From Oscillospiraceae bacterium (GTDB lineage Bacteria; Bacillota; Clostridia; Oscillospirales; Acutalibacteraceae): a DNA stretch of 64,000 bases. The stretch is taken from assembly GCA_003514385.1 (NCBI GenBank), contig DOQR01000009.1, positions 62,001 to 126,000 on the forward strand, in the 5' to 3' direction. Positions 8,581 to 16,139 of the stretch are shown in pieces (positions within the stretch are counted from its first letter, which is position 1; every line of letters begins with the position of its first letter). The notes below the pieces were generated by a model, which was not told where the DNA came from, did no database searches, and saw nothing but the letters and a program-made list of their open reading frames with translations. A program made the translations under genes and the position numbers.

Positions 8581-10896
8581 TTGAAAAATAAGATCTCGCT
8601 CCTGGCTTTTGTCAATCAGCCTCTCCCGCGCAGGGCGATAGCGGAATATGAGTCCGTTTTTGCCGCAGCCTACGGGGAGTGCCGCTTTGAGCAGTTCACG
8701 GACAGCCGCGAGCTGTTTTCTGCCCTTGCCGGAGCGTTCGGAGATTCGGAGACTGTGGTTCTCGCGGCTGCCGAGCGGCATTATATCGAGATAAAGAAGC
8801 TGCTTTTCGACGCGCTCAGAACAAAAACCGCATTCTCCGATAAAATAGCCGAAGCGCTCGAAAAGGCGGATGAGGATCAGTGTCTGATGCCTGCCGACGC
8901 ACAGATACTTGTGACCGACGACGGCAAATACAGCGGCTTTATAGAGAAAAGCGGAAAACAGATGCTGGTTTTTCTGCCCCTTTCCGACGGCAGATGCGCC
9001 AGGGTTGCCGAAGAACTCAAGTCTGTGTTCCTGCCCGTTGAAAAAAAAGAAGAAAGCGCAAATACTCCCGAGCCGGACGCGAACAGTGCCGGCGAGCTGA
9101 GTGCTGAGGAAAAGTGCGATCCCGAAGAGGTTGTTGAACTCTTGAAAGAGCGCGGACTTTCCGCTGCGGTTGCATCAAGCAAAAACAGCCCGTTCGTGTT
9201 CTCCGTCCTGCCCTATGACGACGGATCAGATTTCGGCGAAGTCATATTCGCTCAGTCGGTAGATGTCGAGCGCCAGGAGGACGAGAGTCACGGCGAATAC
9301 ATAGCCGCCATGGCGGGGCGCGCCAGAGCAAAGAGCGGCGCGTCGGTCGGCGCGGCGATATCGAATGTGTTCCGCAACGACGATGAGGACAGCAAGCATT
9401 TCATGCTAATCTGCATAGCGGACGAGAACAAGGCGCGTGTGTTCAAGGTTTTCAGTCGCAAGGGTGAGACTACGCAGGAGTTTATCTACGCCTGCGTTCA
9501 CAGGCTCTATTCCGCGCTAGCCGACTATGCGCGCAACGGCTTTGTCATGCACGATGTCAGCGACGATGCGTCAATAATAATCACGGATGGTGAACATCCG
9601 TCCCATCATAAATCGGCACCGGTGCACTCGGGCAAAAAGACAGCGCTTATAGTCGCGTCGGTTATCCTGATCGCCGTGCTTATCGGCACTGCCGTTACAT
9701 TTCTTATCAAAGGCTACGGCTCGCAGTCGGGCGCGTCGCTCATTGGCGCGCGCACTCCCGACACGACCGAGAGCGGGACCGGCGACATAATCGGCGTTAT
9801 AGATGATATTATCATTGCTGATGTCGAAGATCCAAACGGTGATGCAAGCAATGAGCAGAGCTCGGACAGCACCGCAGCGCAGAGCACCGACTCCGGAAAA
9901 ACAACGGGGGAGCAGACAAATGGCACTGTGCCCGGCTCGATAGCCGAGGGTTCAACCGTCCTGACGACGGTTATTACCACAAAGCCCACGACCCGCCCGA
10001 GCCCGACCGAAAAACCGACAACCAAGCCCACCGAAAAGCCTACGCCCACAAAGCCGAACAGTTCTTCGAAAAAGACGGGCACCTTTGTTTTCACGGTCTA
10101 CGGTTACGGCCACGGGGTCGGCATGAGCCAAAACGGTGCGTCCGAATATGCGCGCCGCGGCTGGGACTATAAGCGGATTTTGCTCCATTATTATAACAAC
10201 CCCGGCATCAGCCTCGTTAAAGATTCAAATTTACCGAGCAAGGTTACATATAACGGCAAGAGCTATTCGCTCGCCGAATATCTCGGCAAGACTGCATATG
10301 CCGAGGTCGGTCCGTCCGCGCCGCTTGAGTCGATAAAGTCGCAGATGGTCGCGATTTACACCTACGCAAAGCGCCAGAATTTTAAGATGACTACCTCGAA
10401 CCACGCGTTCCGCGAGAGCTACGCCGGCACAAGCTCATCTATCGAAAACGCAATAAAAGCGACGCTCGGCGAATATCTTGCATATTACGGCTCGCCTGCG
10501 TTCACTCCGTATTTTTCAACGGCGGCGGGGAAGACGGCTTCGAGCGCGAATGTCTGGGGCGGCAGTCAGAATAGCTATCCTTATCTCGCGGGCGGCAGGA
10601 CAAGCCCCGAGGGCAATGTCAAGCGCACGCTGACCATTTCGAGCGAGGAGCTTCGCAAGAAGGTCGAAGCGTATAACGCAAAGGTTGATTCATCAAAGCG
10701 CATAACGCTCCAGAGCAACCCTGCGCAGTGGATAAAAATACTCGAGCATGACAGCGCGCGCGGCAGCAGCTGCGGCTATATTTCAAGCATGAGAATAGGC
10801 AATCAGACAATGCGCGGCAACGCATTCAGGCTCAACATAATGGGCGCGGCGACGCTCCGCTCGCATTGCTTCACCTTCACTTATACGCCGGACTGA
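8581..10896 (+). CDS. Membrane protein: CinA-like cytoplasmic region fused to extracellular SpoIID/LytB domain
   Basis: 771 residues, TTG start 5 bases after GAGGTGA. Residues 1-340 lie before the membrane helix (about 353-376) and read as a decayed CinA: residues 103-150 (MPADAQILVTDDGKYSGFIE onward) follow the end of the MoaB-like domain, and from about 184 the order LLKERG, ASSK, SHGEYIAAMAGRARAKSGASVGAA matches the CinA C-domain, but catalytic motifs are lost. A Thr/Pro/Ser-rich spacer (about 395-500) leads to the SpoIID/LytB part: GYGHGVGMSQNGA at 508-520, then EYLGKTAYAEV with a conserved Glu at 575, and SIKSQMVAIYTYA. SpoIID-type domains are amidase enhancers or lytic transglycosylases cutting glycan strands without stem peptides. 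Last gene of the operon; role in envelope remodelling is inferred. Confidence 0.85.
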   Translation: MKNKISLLAFVNQPLPRRAIAEYESVFAAAYGECRFEQFTDSRELFSALAGAFGDSETVVLAAAERHYIEIKKLLFDALRTKTAFSDKIAEALEKADEDQCLMPADAQILVTDDGKYSGFIEKSGKQMLVFLPLSDGRCARVAEELKSVFLPVEKKEESANTPEPDANSAGELSAEEKCDPEEVVELLKERGLSAAVASSKNSPFVFSVLPYDDGSDFGEVIFAQSVDVERQEDESHGEYIAAMAGRARAKSGASVGAAISNVFRNDDEDSKHFMLICIADENKARVFKVFSRKGETTQEFIYACVHRLYSALADYARNGFVMHDVSDDASIIITDGEHPSHHKSAPVHSGKKTALIVASVILIAVLIGTAVTFLIKGYGSQSGASLIGARTPDTTESGTGDIIGVIDDIIIADVEDPNGDASNEQSSDSTAAQSTDSGKTTGEQTNGTVPGSIAEGSTVLTTVITTKPTTRPSPTEKPTTKPTEKPTPTKPNSSSKKTGTFVFTVYGYGHGVGMSQNGASEYARRGWDYKRILLHYYNNPGISLVKDSNLPSKVTYNGKSYSLAEYLGKTAYAEVGPSAPLESIKSQMVAIYTYAKRQNFKMTTSNHAFRESYAGTSSSIENAIKATLGEYLAYYGSPAFTPYFSTAAGKTASSANVWGGSQNSYPYLAGGRTSPEGNVKRTLTISSEELRKKVEAYNAKVDSSKRITLQSNPAQWIKILEHDSARGSSCGYISSMRIGNQTMRGNAFRLNIMGAATLRSHCFTFTYTPD

Positions 10897-10911
10897 CGCT
10901 GAAATAAAAAT

Positions 10912-10949
10912 GAGTCGAGAGAAAAATACTCTCTCGGCTCTTTATTTTT
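10912..10949. terminator. Bidirectional terminator between SpoIID fusion and GT4 gene
   Basis: 11-bp stem GAGTCGAGAGA/TCTCTCGGCTC with one G-U pair, T-rich on both strands. It serves the forward unit ending at 10896 and the reverse gene whose stop lies at its edge. Confidence 0.85.
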
Positions 10950-12039
10950 ACATATCCACATATATGCGGTGCAGCTTTTTGGACATATTTTCTATTGAGT
11001 AGTTGTCTATGGCCGAACGCCTGTTTTTTGCCGACAGCTCCGAGCTCTCGCTCATTTTGACAGCCTGCCCGAGCTTCTCCGAAAGGCTGTCGGAATCGCC
11101 GTTTTTAAACCAGAGAAAATCAAAATTCTTTTCCGCGTGGCTCTTCATTCCTGGACAGTCGGACGCCACAACCGTTTTTCCGCAGTAGGCGGCCTCGACT
11201 ATGGCATAGCAGAAGCCCTCGCTTCTGGAGGCCTGAATATATATGTCGGCGGCGCGGTAGTAGCTTGCGATGTCCTGTCTCGGCGGCAAAAGCTTCAGCC
11301 ATTCGGGGAATTCGCCGAACTGCGCTCTGATTTGCTCTGCAATAGTCTGTGTATTTGAGGCGGTGCAGACGGCAAGATAAATGTTGAGTCCCTCGTCTCG
11401 GAGCTTTTTGACCGCCTCGCACGCCAAGTCGATGCCCTTGAGGCGGTAGTCATAGCCTATTGCAAAGCAGAGAACGGCGCCCTCGGGAACACCCAAATCG
11501 GGTTTACAAAGCTTTTCGTAGTTGTCCATTCGCGGAAAATATACCGCGTCGTTTAAAAGCACGGGCTTGCAGGAGACTATATTGCTCTCCGCCTCCCGCA
11601 TGATGTGCGGGCTTACGCAAATGACGGCGTTCCAGCTGCGGTAGCAGAGCCGCGCGAAAAATTTCTTTATTGTGCCGAAGCTGCCGAAGCTGCTTCTGTA
11701 GTGCTTGAATTTTTTCACGCGAAGCCCGAGACAGGCGATATTGACGCACATATCGGTTTTCATGTCGGTGAAGTGTGTGTGAACGGTGTCGACGCCGTTT
11801 TCTTTTATGATTTTTCTGAAAGCTCTGATTTTTTCTTTGACGGAGCTTTTGTATATCGCTGCGGGAACTTCTTTTTTCAAGTCGAAGAACCACTGATTGC
11901 GGCGCTCTGCCATTCTTTCGGGAAACGCATAGAGCATAAAATCGCCGTCGCCGAGGCTGTTTTTTCTGAAGTATTCGAGAGACTCGATAAAATTGCCCCT
12001 GTATTTTGCGGCATAGTCGCATATCTGCAAAATCTTCAT
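10948..12039 (-). CDS. Glycosyltransferase family 4-like protein
   Basis: 363 residues with a GT-B fold layout. The N-terminal half starts MKILQICDYAAKYRGN and carries a DTVHTHFTD segment. The C-terminal nucleotide-sugar domain has VLCFAIGYDYRLKGIDL and the family signature ADIYIQASRSEGFCYAIVEA, where the Glu residues contact the sugar nucleotide. It probably adds a sugar to a surface polysaccharide or lipid, but neither donor nor acceptor can be read from sequence. A strong AGGAGGTG Shine-Dalgarno precedes the ATG. The gene is alone in its unit, with a promoter at 12072-12100. Confidence 0.87.
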   Translation of the reverse strand: MKILQICDYAAKYRGNFIESLEYFRKNSLGDGDFMLYAFPERMAERRNQWFFDLKKEVPAAIYKSSVKEKIRAFRKIIKENGVDTVHTHFTDMKTDMCVNIACLGLRVKKFKHYRSSFGSFGTIKKFFARLCYRSWNAVICVSPHIMREAESNIVSCKPVLLNDAVYFPRMDNYEKLCKPDLGVPEGAVLCFAIGYDYRLKGIDLACEAVKKLRDEGLNIYLAVCTASNTQTIAEQIRAQFGEFPEWLKLLPPRQDIASYYRAADIYIQASRSEGFCYAIVEAAYCGKTVVASDCPGMKSHAEKNFDFLWFKNGDSDSLSEKLGQAVKMSESSELSAKNRRSAIDNYSIENMSKKLHRIYVDM

Positions 12040-12071
12040 GCTCGCTGCACCTCCTGTTTCTTTCGGTTAAA

Positions 12072-12100
12072 ATTATAGCGTCTCGCCGAAAATAAATCAA
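12072..12100 (-). promoter_or_regulatory. Promoter for the GT4 gene
   Basis: Minus strand TTGATT, 17-base spacer, TATAAT, 33 bases upstream of the start codon. Confidence 0.75.
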
Positions 12101-12113
12101 TAGCATAAAAAGA

Positions 12114-12197
12114 CGCGAAGCTTGCGAAGCAAATATGACTCGGCGTATGCCTAATATCACTGCGAAGCAATAAAACTCGCCGCAGGCGAATATAACT
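12114..12197. repeat. Array of four mini-hairpin units separated by AATATNACT-like linkers
   Basis: The stretch reads as short self-complementary pieces, each followed by a 9-10 base linker: GCTTGCGAAGC + AAATATGACT, CGGCGTATGCC + TAATATCACT, GCGAAGC + AATAAAACT, CGCCGCAGGCG + AATATAACT. The pieces pair as 3-4 bp stems. No coding frame fits. The array separates the tmRNA terminator from the GT4 promoter. Its function is unknown; it resembles modular intergenic repeats seen in gut clostridia. Confidence 0.6.
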
Positions 12198-12227
12198 GAA
12201 AAGCACTCGTTCTTTGAACGAGTGCTT
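12196..12227 (-). terminator. Terminator of ssrA
   Basis: Stem AAGCACTCGTTC/GAACGAGTGCTT (12 bp) with a 3-base loop, immediately after the tmRNA 3' CCA and followed by T residues on the minus strand. Confidence 0.85.
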
Positions 12228-12231
12228 TTTC

Positions 12232-12580
12232 TGGTGGAGATGGCGGTAATCGAAACCGCGTCCGAAAAGGGCTCCCCACAGCTTTCTACGGGCGTAGCCT
12301 GTCTTTTAAGATTCCCTCGCCGGAGCGCCGTCAGGCAGGCTCACCGGTTCGGTAGTTCCGTTGTTCATGACGGGTTACGGAGCACTCACCCGTGCACGTT
12401 CACTGCTAATCGACGCCTTGTACCGGGCCGCAGTACTCCCGGCAAAGACGGCTGCTATTTAAGCAGCTTGTAAAACTGTTTTGTTGTCGTTTATTATTTA
12501 AACGTATGGGTTTTATAGCGGTCCCACACCGCTGCCCGCTTACCGAAGTTCAACCTCCCCGTCGAAATCCTTTCATCCCC
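12232..12580 (-). ncRNA. ssrA: tmRNA (transfer-messenger RNA)
   Basis: A 349-nt tmRNA on the minus strand. The 5' end GGGGATG pairs with CATCTCC before ACCA at the 3' end, forming the 7-bp acceptor stem; the T-arm contains GGTTTCGATTACC. The 5' half has the conserved GATTTCGACGGGG and GGCAGCGG segments. The tag reading frame ends at TAA (complement of 12459-12461) and decodes as NDNKTVLQAA, optionally with one residue before it; the final Ala-Ala is the usual protease signal. The TAA sits in a GCTGCT/AGCAGC helix as in other tmRNAs. It rescues stalled ribosomes together with SmpB, encoded 28 bases upstream. Confidence 0.96.
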
Positions 12581-12608
12581 ATATATCAAACGGCTCTTGC
12601 CGATTGAA

Positions 12609-13067
12609 TCAGAAGTTTTTCATGCTGCGCTCGATATTGCGCGCGGCGTCTTTTCTTGCGGCCGTTTCACGCTTGTCATAGAGCTTTTTACCCTTGCACA
12701 GCCCTACCTCAACCTTTGCGCGCCCTTTGACAAAATATACACTCAGCGGCACGAGGGTCAAGCCCTCCTGCTTCGTCTGACCGAGCAGACGCATTATCTC
12801 GCGTTTGTGCATCAGCAGGCGGCGCACCCTCAGCGGGTCGCGGTTGAAGATGTTGCCGTGCTCATATGGGCTGATGTGCATTCCGTTGACGAACAATTCG
12901 CCGTCGACTATCGAGCACCATGAGTCCTTGAGATTGAGTTTGCCCTGGCGTATGGATTTGACCTCCGTGCCGCAAAGCTCGATTCCCGCTTCATATCTGT
13001 CGAGTACGAAATAGTCGTGAAAAGCCTTCTTGTTCTGGGCGGCGATTTTTTTTTGTTCTGTGCCCAT
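12609..13067 (-). CDS. smpB: SmpB, SsrA-binding protein
   Basis: 152 residues from ATG 13067, about 9 bases after AGGAAG; GTG at 13076 would add three residues but sits too close to the ribosome site. The SmpB OB-fold is recognisable from [48 protein letters not shown] and the basic C-terminal tail ([18 protein letters not shown]), which mimics an mRNA/anticodon in the ribosome channel. It delivers tmRNA to stalled ribosomes. It lies directly upstream of ssrA on the same strand with its own consensus promoter, and ssrA may be read from the same transcript, since no separate promoter is obvious in the 28-base gap. Confidence 0.96.
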   Translation of the reverse strand: MGTEQKKIAAQNKKAFHDYFVLDRYEAGIELCGTEVKSIRQGKLNLKDSWCSIVDGELFVNGMHISPYEHGNIFNRDPLRVRRLLMHKREIMRLLGQTKQEGLTLVPLSVYFVKGRAKVEVGLCKGKKLYDKRETAARKDAARNIERSMKNF

Positions 13068-13108
13068 GGCTTTCACTTCCTTTCCACACGGGCAGTTTTC
13101 GGGAGAAT

Positions 13109-13137
13109 ATTATAACGCCCGGCAGAATTTTTGTCAA
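13109..13137 (-). promoter_or_regulatory. Promoter for smpB-ssrA
   Basis: Minus strand perfect TTGACA and TATAAT, 17-base spacer, 42 bases upstream of the smpB ATG. Confidence 0.88.
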
Positions 13138-13150
13138 GGCAATACCGCGC

Positions 13151-14152
13151 TCAGGCCTTATTCTTGAGTTTTGTCAAAAATATGAGCAGCGAATACATTT
13201 TATGCCTGAGAAGCAGAAACTTTATATTTGATGCTCGTGAGGAATATTTGTCCGCCCTGCGGTCTGTACACAGCTTGAAAAGCTCAAGCTCCTCGCTCTG
13301 CCGAATGAGCTTTAAGGCCTCTTTTTTCGGCAGTGCGGTCGCGGTGGGATAGAGAAAGCTGCGATATATATATCTGCTCAGGCAACAAAGCAGATCTTCC
13401 GTTTTTTCATCGTAGCAGCCGTCCGACTGAATGAGCAAGCGTATCTCCGCATTTGCGCAGGACGTCAGGCGAAGATTGTTATACGAATATGTCTTAGTCA
13501 TTTGGGAAGCAAAAATATTATAGTTGTAAAGCGATATCGGCAGATAGCTGAAGGTGTTTAACCGGCTTATCATGTGCGCCGAGAGAAGCTTATCCTCGCC
13601 CCGGCTGTAGCCCCGGTAAAACTCCGTATCGAAAGTATAGGCGAACGCGTTTCGTCTTATGCATTTCAGGCACAGAGAGTTGAATCTCGACGAGAGCAGC
13701 AACTCCCAAAGCTCGCACTTGTTGCTCTTGTCAAAGGTCTTTCTTTCGTCGAAAAGCTTTTCGTGCGCAGAGGTGCCGTCGGAATAGCATTTGCTCAGGT
13801 CGAAAAATACCATGTCGCAATGACTTTTCTGAATTTCTTCGTTTATTAGCGTGAAGATTTTCGGGTCCACCGTGTCGTCCGAATCAAAGACGATGAAATA
13901 GTCCCCGCGCGCATTCTCAAACGCAGTCTTTCGCGCGAGCAATACACCCTGATTCTCCGTGTGAATGACACGCACACGGCTGTCTTTTTCTGCATATTCG
14001 TCGCAGATGCAGCCGCTTTTGTCCGTCGAGCCGTCGTCAACTATGAGCAGTTCAAAATTTTTGTAGCTCTGATTGAGGACGGAATCCAGACATTCGCGAA
14101 GATATTTTTCCGTGTTGTATACGCACACCGCGGCGGTAAAAAATACAGACAT
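13151..14152 (-). CDS. Glycosyltransferase family 2 protein
   Basis: 333 residues from ATG 14152, set by GGAGG six bases upstream and by the protein beginning MSVFFTAAVCVYNTEKYLRE. The GT-A signature is complete: VYNTEKYLRECLDSVLNQSY, the nucleotide-binding LLIVDDGSTDKSG, and a metal-binding DSDDT motif near residue 90. GT2 enzymes of this type transfer sugars in cell-wall teichoic acid or capsule synthesis; the specificity is unknown. It follows the HAD phosphatase gene by 11 bases, and its Shine-Dalgarno overlaps that interval, so the two are one operon. Confidence 0.88.
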   Translation of the reverse strand: MSVFFTAAVCVYNTEKYLRECLDSVLNQSYKNFELLIVDDGSTDKSGCICDEYAEKDSRVRVIHTENQGVLLARKTAFENARGDYFIVFDSDDTVDPKIFTLINEEIQKSHCDMVFFDLSKCYSDGTSAHEKLFDERKTFDKSNKCELWELLLSSRFNSLCLKCIRRNAFAYTFDTEFYRGYSRGEDKLLSAHMISRLNTFSYLPISLYNYNIFASQMTKTYSYNNLRLTSCANAEIRLLIQSDGCYDEKTEDLLCCLSRYIYRSFLYPTATALPKKEALKLIRQSEELELFKLCTDRRADKYSSRASNIKFLLLRHKMYSLLIFLTKLKNKA

Positions 14153-14163
14153 ATTATCCTCCG

Positions 14164-15036
14164 TCAGATGTCCGCGCAGCAGCATTTCGAGCGGCGCTTC
14201 TGCTTGCTGTGCTCGTCGCGCAGGGTGCTGTCTATGGCTATTCTGCGTATGATATCCTTGACGGTTATGTCAAGCTCGCTGTTTTCTGAGTAGTCTGCCG
14301 CGAAGGCGAAGTCAACGCGGTTGTGATAGAGCAGATCGCTCACGCCCTCGAGCTGGCGTGGTTCGTTGTTGTGGACGGCTATAGAATATCCGCCGTATGC
14401 CTTGACCATCTTCATGCAGGGGACGTCGGAGAGCCCGTCGCCGATATAGAGCATATTGGAAAACGGAACGCGGCGCTTGTTATCGGGTGTAGAACGGTTG
14501 AGATCTTTATCGTTAGATACATCGAGCACGCCTTTGTTTATGCGATAGACAAACTGGGTCTTTGAAGTATAATTGACGGCGGTCTTCGGCCAGACTGCCT
14601 CGCCGTTTTCTCCATAAAGGAACTCACAGGCAAAAATCTCTTTGAAGCATTTGCCTATTTCGGATCCCTCGATTATCTCTTTAAGACCGGAGGAGAGGAC
14701 ATAGTGCTCGACGGTTACGCCGTTCTCGCTGCCGAAGCGGTTGAGGCGGTCGAACCAGTCGGGCAGACCTTTATACAGTTCTATCGCGCGCCCGCACTCC
14801 ATGACGCTCTTGCGCGTCAGCGGAATCCCGCACTCATGCGATTTTTTTATCATGATGTACATATAGGACAGGATTTTGTCCATATGCTCTTCCTCGGCGT
14901 AGCTGTTGGCGAGCCCCCAGAAATCCGTGGGCTCCATGCCGACGCTCGGAATGAACTGATATTCCTGCATATCCTTTGTGCAAAGTGTGCGGTCGAAGTC
15001 ATAGAGTATCGCCGCAACAGGTCTTTTTCCAGCCAA
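14164..15036 (-). CDS. HAD-superfamily phosphatase
   Basis: 290 residues. Motif I is YDFDRTLCT (nucleophile and acid Asp), motif II is VLSSG, and motif IV is YIGDGLSDVPCM, with metal-binding Asp residues. A large alpha-helical cap lies between motifs I and II (about residues 20-110), similar to phosphoserine phosphatase-like members, although this protein is longer. The substrate is not known. It is the first gene of a two-gene unit with the GT2 gene, so a role in making or recycling a sugar-phosphate intermediate for glycan synthesis is possible but unproven. Confidence 0.82.
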   Translation of the reverse strand: MAGKRPVAAILYDFDRTLCTKDMQEYQFIPSVGMEPTDFWGLANSYAEEEHMDKILSYMYIMIKKSHECGIPLTRKSVMECGRAIELYKGLPDWFDRLNRFGSENGVTVEHYVLSSGLKEIIEGSEIGKCFKEIFACEFLYGENGEAVWPKTAVNYTSKTQFVYRINKGVLDVSNDKDLNRSTPDNKRRVPFSNMLYIGDGLSDVPCMKMVKAYGGYSIAVHNNEPRQLEGVSDLLYHNRVDFAFAADYSENSELDITVKDIIRRIAIDSTLRDEHSKQKRRSKCCCADI

Positions 15037-15189
15037 TTAAGACACCTCCGCAGTTATACATATATATTGGGATTGTATTATACTATGAGTGTATCAAATT
15101 TTCGCAGAAAATGCAACATATATGTATCGCGGCGATAATATGCACATTATTTTGTGGTAATCTTTGTGCAATTTTTCAAGATGTTTTTG

Positions 15190-15218
15190 GTGACAAGAGC
15201 GCTTTAGTGGTATATAAT
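15190..15218 (+). promoter_or_regulatory. Promoter for nrdG
   Basis: GTGACA, 17-base spacer, TATAAT; 69 bases upstream of the nrdG ATG. The longer open frame upstream of that ATG runs through this promoter and is not coding. Confidence 0.78.
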
Positions 15219-15287
15219 AGATTTTGCCGGGACGGAAAGACCGATTTTCTCCGTCTCGATTTTTACGGCTTGAAAAGGGGTATCGGT

Positions 15288-15980
15288 ATGCGCGTCAGAG
15301 GTCTGCAAAAACTTACATTGCTCGATTTTCCCGGCAAGATGGGATGCACTGTGTTCCTCGGCGGATGCAACTTCCGCTGCCCGTTCTGCCAGAATTCGGA
15401 GCTGATTCTCCCCGGCGGGGACGAATATGAGATTCCGGAGGAAGAATTTTTTGCGTTTCTCAAAAAACGTCAGGGCATGCTCGACGGCGTGTGCATAACA
15501 GGCGGCGAACCGCTCGTTAATAAAAATGTCGACGAGTTTGCAAGGCGCATAAAAGACATGGGCTATCTCGTAAAGCTCGACACCAACGGCACTTTCCCGG
15601 ACAAGATGCAGTCGCTTATAGACGCGGGGCTCGTTGACTATGTGGCGATGGATATCAAAAATTCGCCCGAAAAATATGCTGAGACGGTCGGACTCGAAAA
15701 GTTCGACATGGAGCCGATATATGAGAGCGTGCGCCTGCTCATGGGCGGAAAGACCGATTTTGAGTTCCGCACGACCGTTGTGCGCGAGCTGCACAGCGCG
15801 GAGGACTTCGAGAAAATAGGCGAGTGGCTCAAGGGCGACGAGAAATATTTTCTCCAGAACTTCACCGATTCCGAGTTCGTTTTGCAGAAGGGTCTCGGCT
15901 CGCACAGCCGCGAAACACTGCGCTCTTTCGCGGATATAGTCCGCAAAAATGTCCCAAATGTCGAGATAAGGGGAATATAA
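15288..15980 (+). CDS. nrdG: NrdG, class III ribonucleotide reductase activase (radical SAM)
   Basis: 230 residues from ATG 15288, seven bases after AGGGG. The radical-SAM cluster motif CxxxCxxC is seen in GGCNFRCPFCQNSEL (about residue 26-33), followed by the SAM-binding GGEP (CITGGEPLVN). Using [4Fe-4S] and S-adenosylmethionine it generates the glycyl radical on NrdD under anaerobic conditions. A closely related family is pyruvate formate-lyase activases, but the position just upstream of nrdD settles the role. It has its own promoter, and the nrdD promoter and NrdR box lie between the two genes. Confidence 0.93.
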   Translation: MRVRGLQKLTLLDFPGKMGCTVFLGGCNFRCPFCQNSELILPGGDEYEIPEEEFFAFLKKRQGMLDGVCITGGEPLVNKNVDEFARRIKDMGYLVKLDTNGTFPDKMQSLIDAGLVDYVAMDIKNSPEKYAETVGLEKFDMEPIYESVRLLMGGKTDFEFRTTVVRELHSAEDFEKIGEWLKGDEKYFLQNFTDSEFVLQKGLGSHSRETLRSFADIVRKNVPNVEIRGI

Positions 15981-16025
15981 CGGACACTGGAACTCGGAAC
16001 ATCTTGGGGCAGAAAAATAAATTCT

Positions 16026-16041
16026 ACACAATATCTTGTAT
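16026..16041. promoter_or_regulatory. NrdR box upstream of nrdD
   Basis: ACACAATATCTTGTAT matches 14 of 16 positions of the NrdR consensus (ACACwATATATwGTGT). It lies 7 bases upstream of the nrdD -35. A degenerate copy (15994-16009, about 9 of 16) lies exactly 32 bp further upstream; paired NrdR boxes at about three helical turns are the known arrangement. This predicts repression of nrdD by NrdR, whose gene is not in the window. Confidence 0.72.
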
Positions 16042-16048
16042 TTTGCTG

Positions 16049-16077
16049 TTGACATTTGCTGCGGCTGCCTCTATAAT
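16049..16077 (+). promoter_or_regulatory. Promoter for nrdD
   Basis: Perfect TTGACA and TATAAT with a 17-base spacer, 62 bases before the ATG at 16140. Confidence 0.9.
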
Positions 16078-16139
16078 TGAAGCAGACACCGCAATTTATG
16101 CGTATAACTTGAAACAATGAAGAAAACGGAGGCATGATG

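Noticed and set aside
12114..12197. CRISPR array
   Set aside because: Units are 16-21 bases with variable hairpin pieces, no spacers of constant length and no cas genes.
12222..12473. Plus-strand open frame of 83 residues
   Set aside because: It lies wholly within tmRNA on the other strand; the sequence is explained by tmRNA structure.
14976..15287. N-terminal extension of nrdG
   Set aside because: The promoter and Shine-Dalgarno lie inside it, and NrdG homologues start near MRVRGLQKL.
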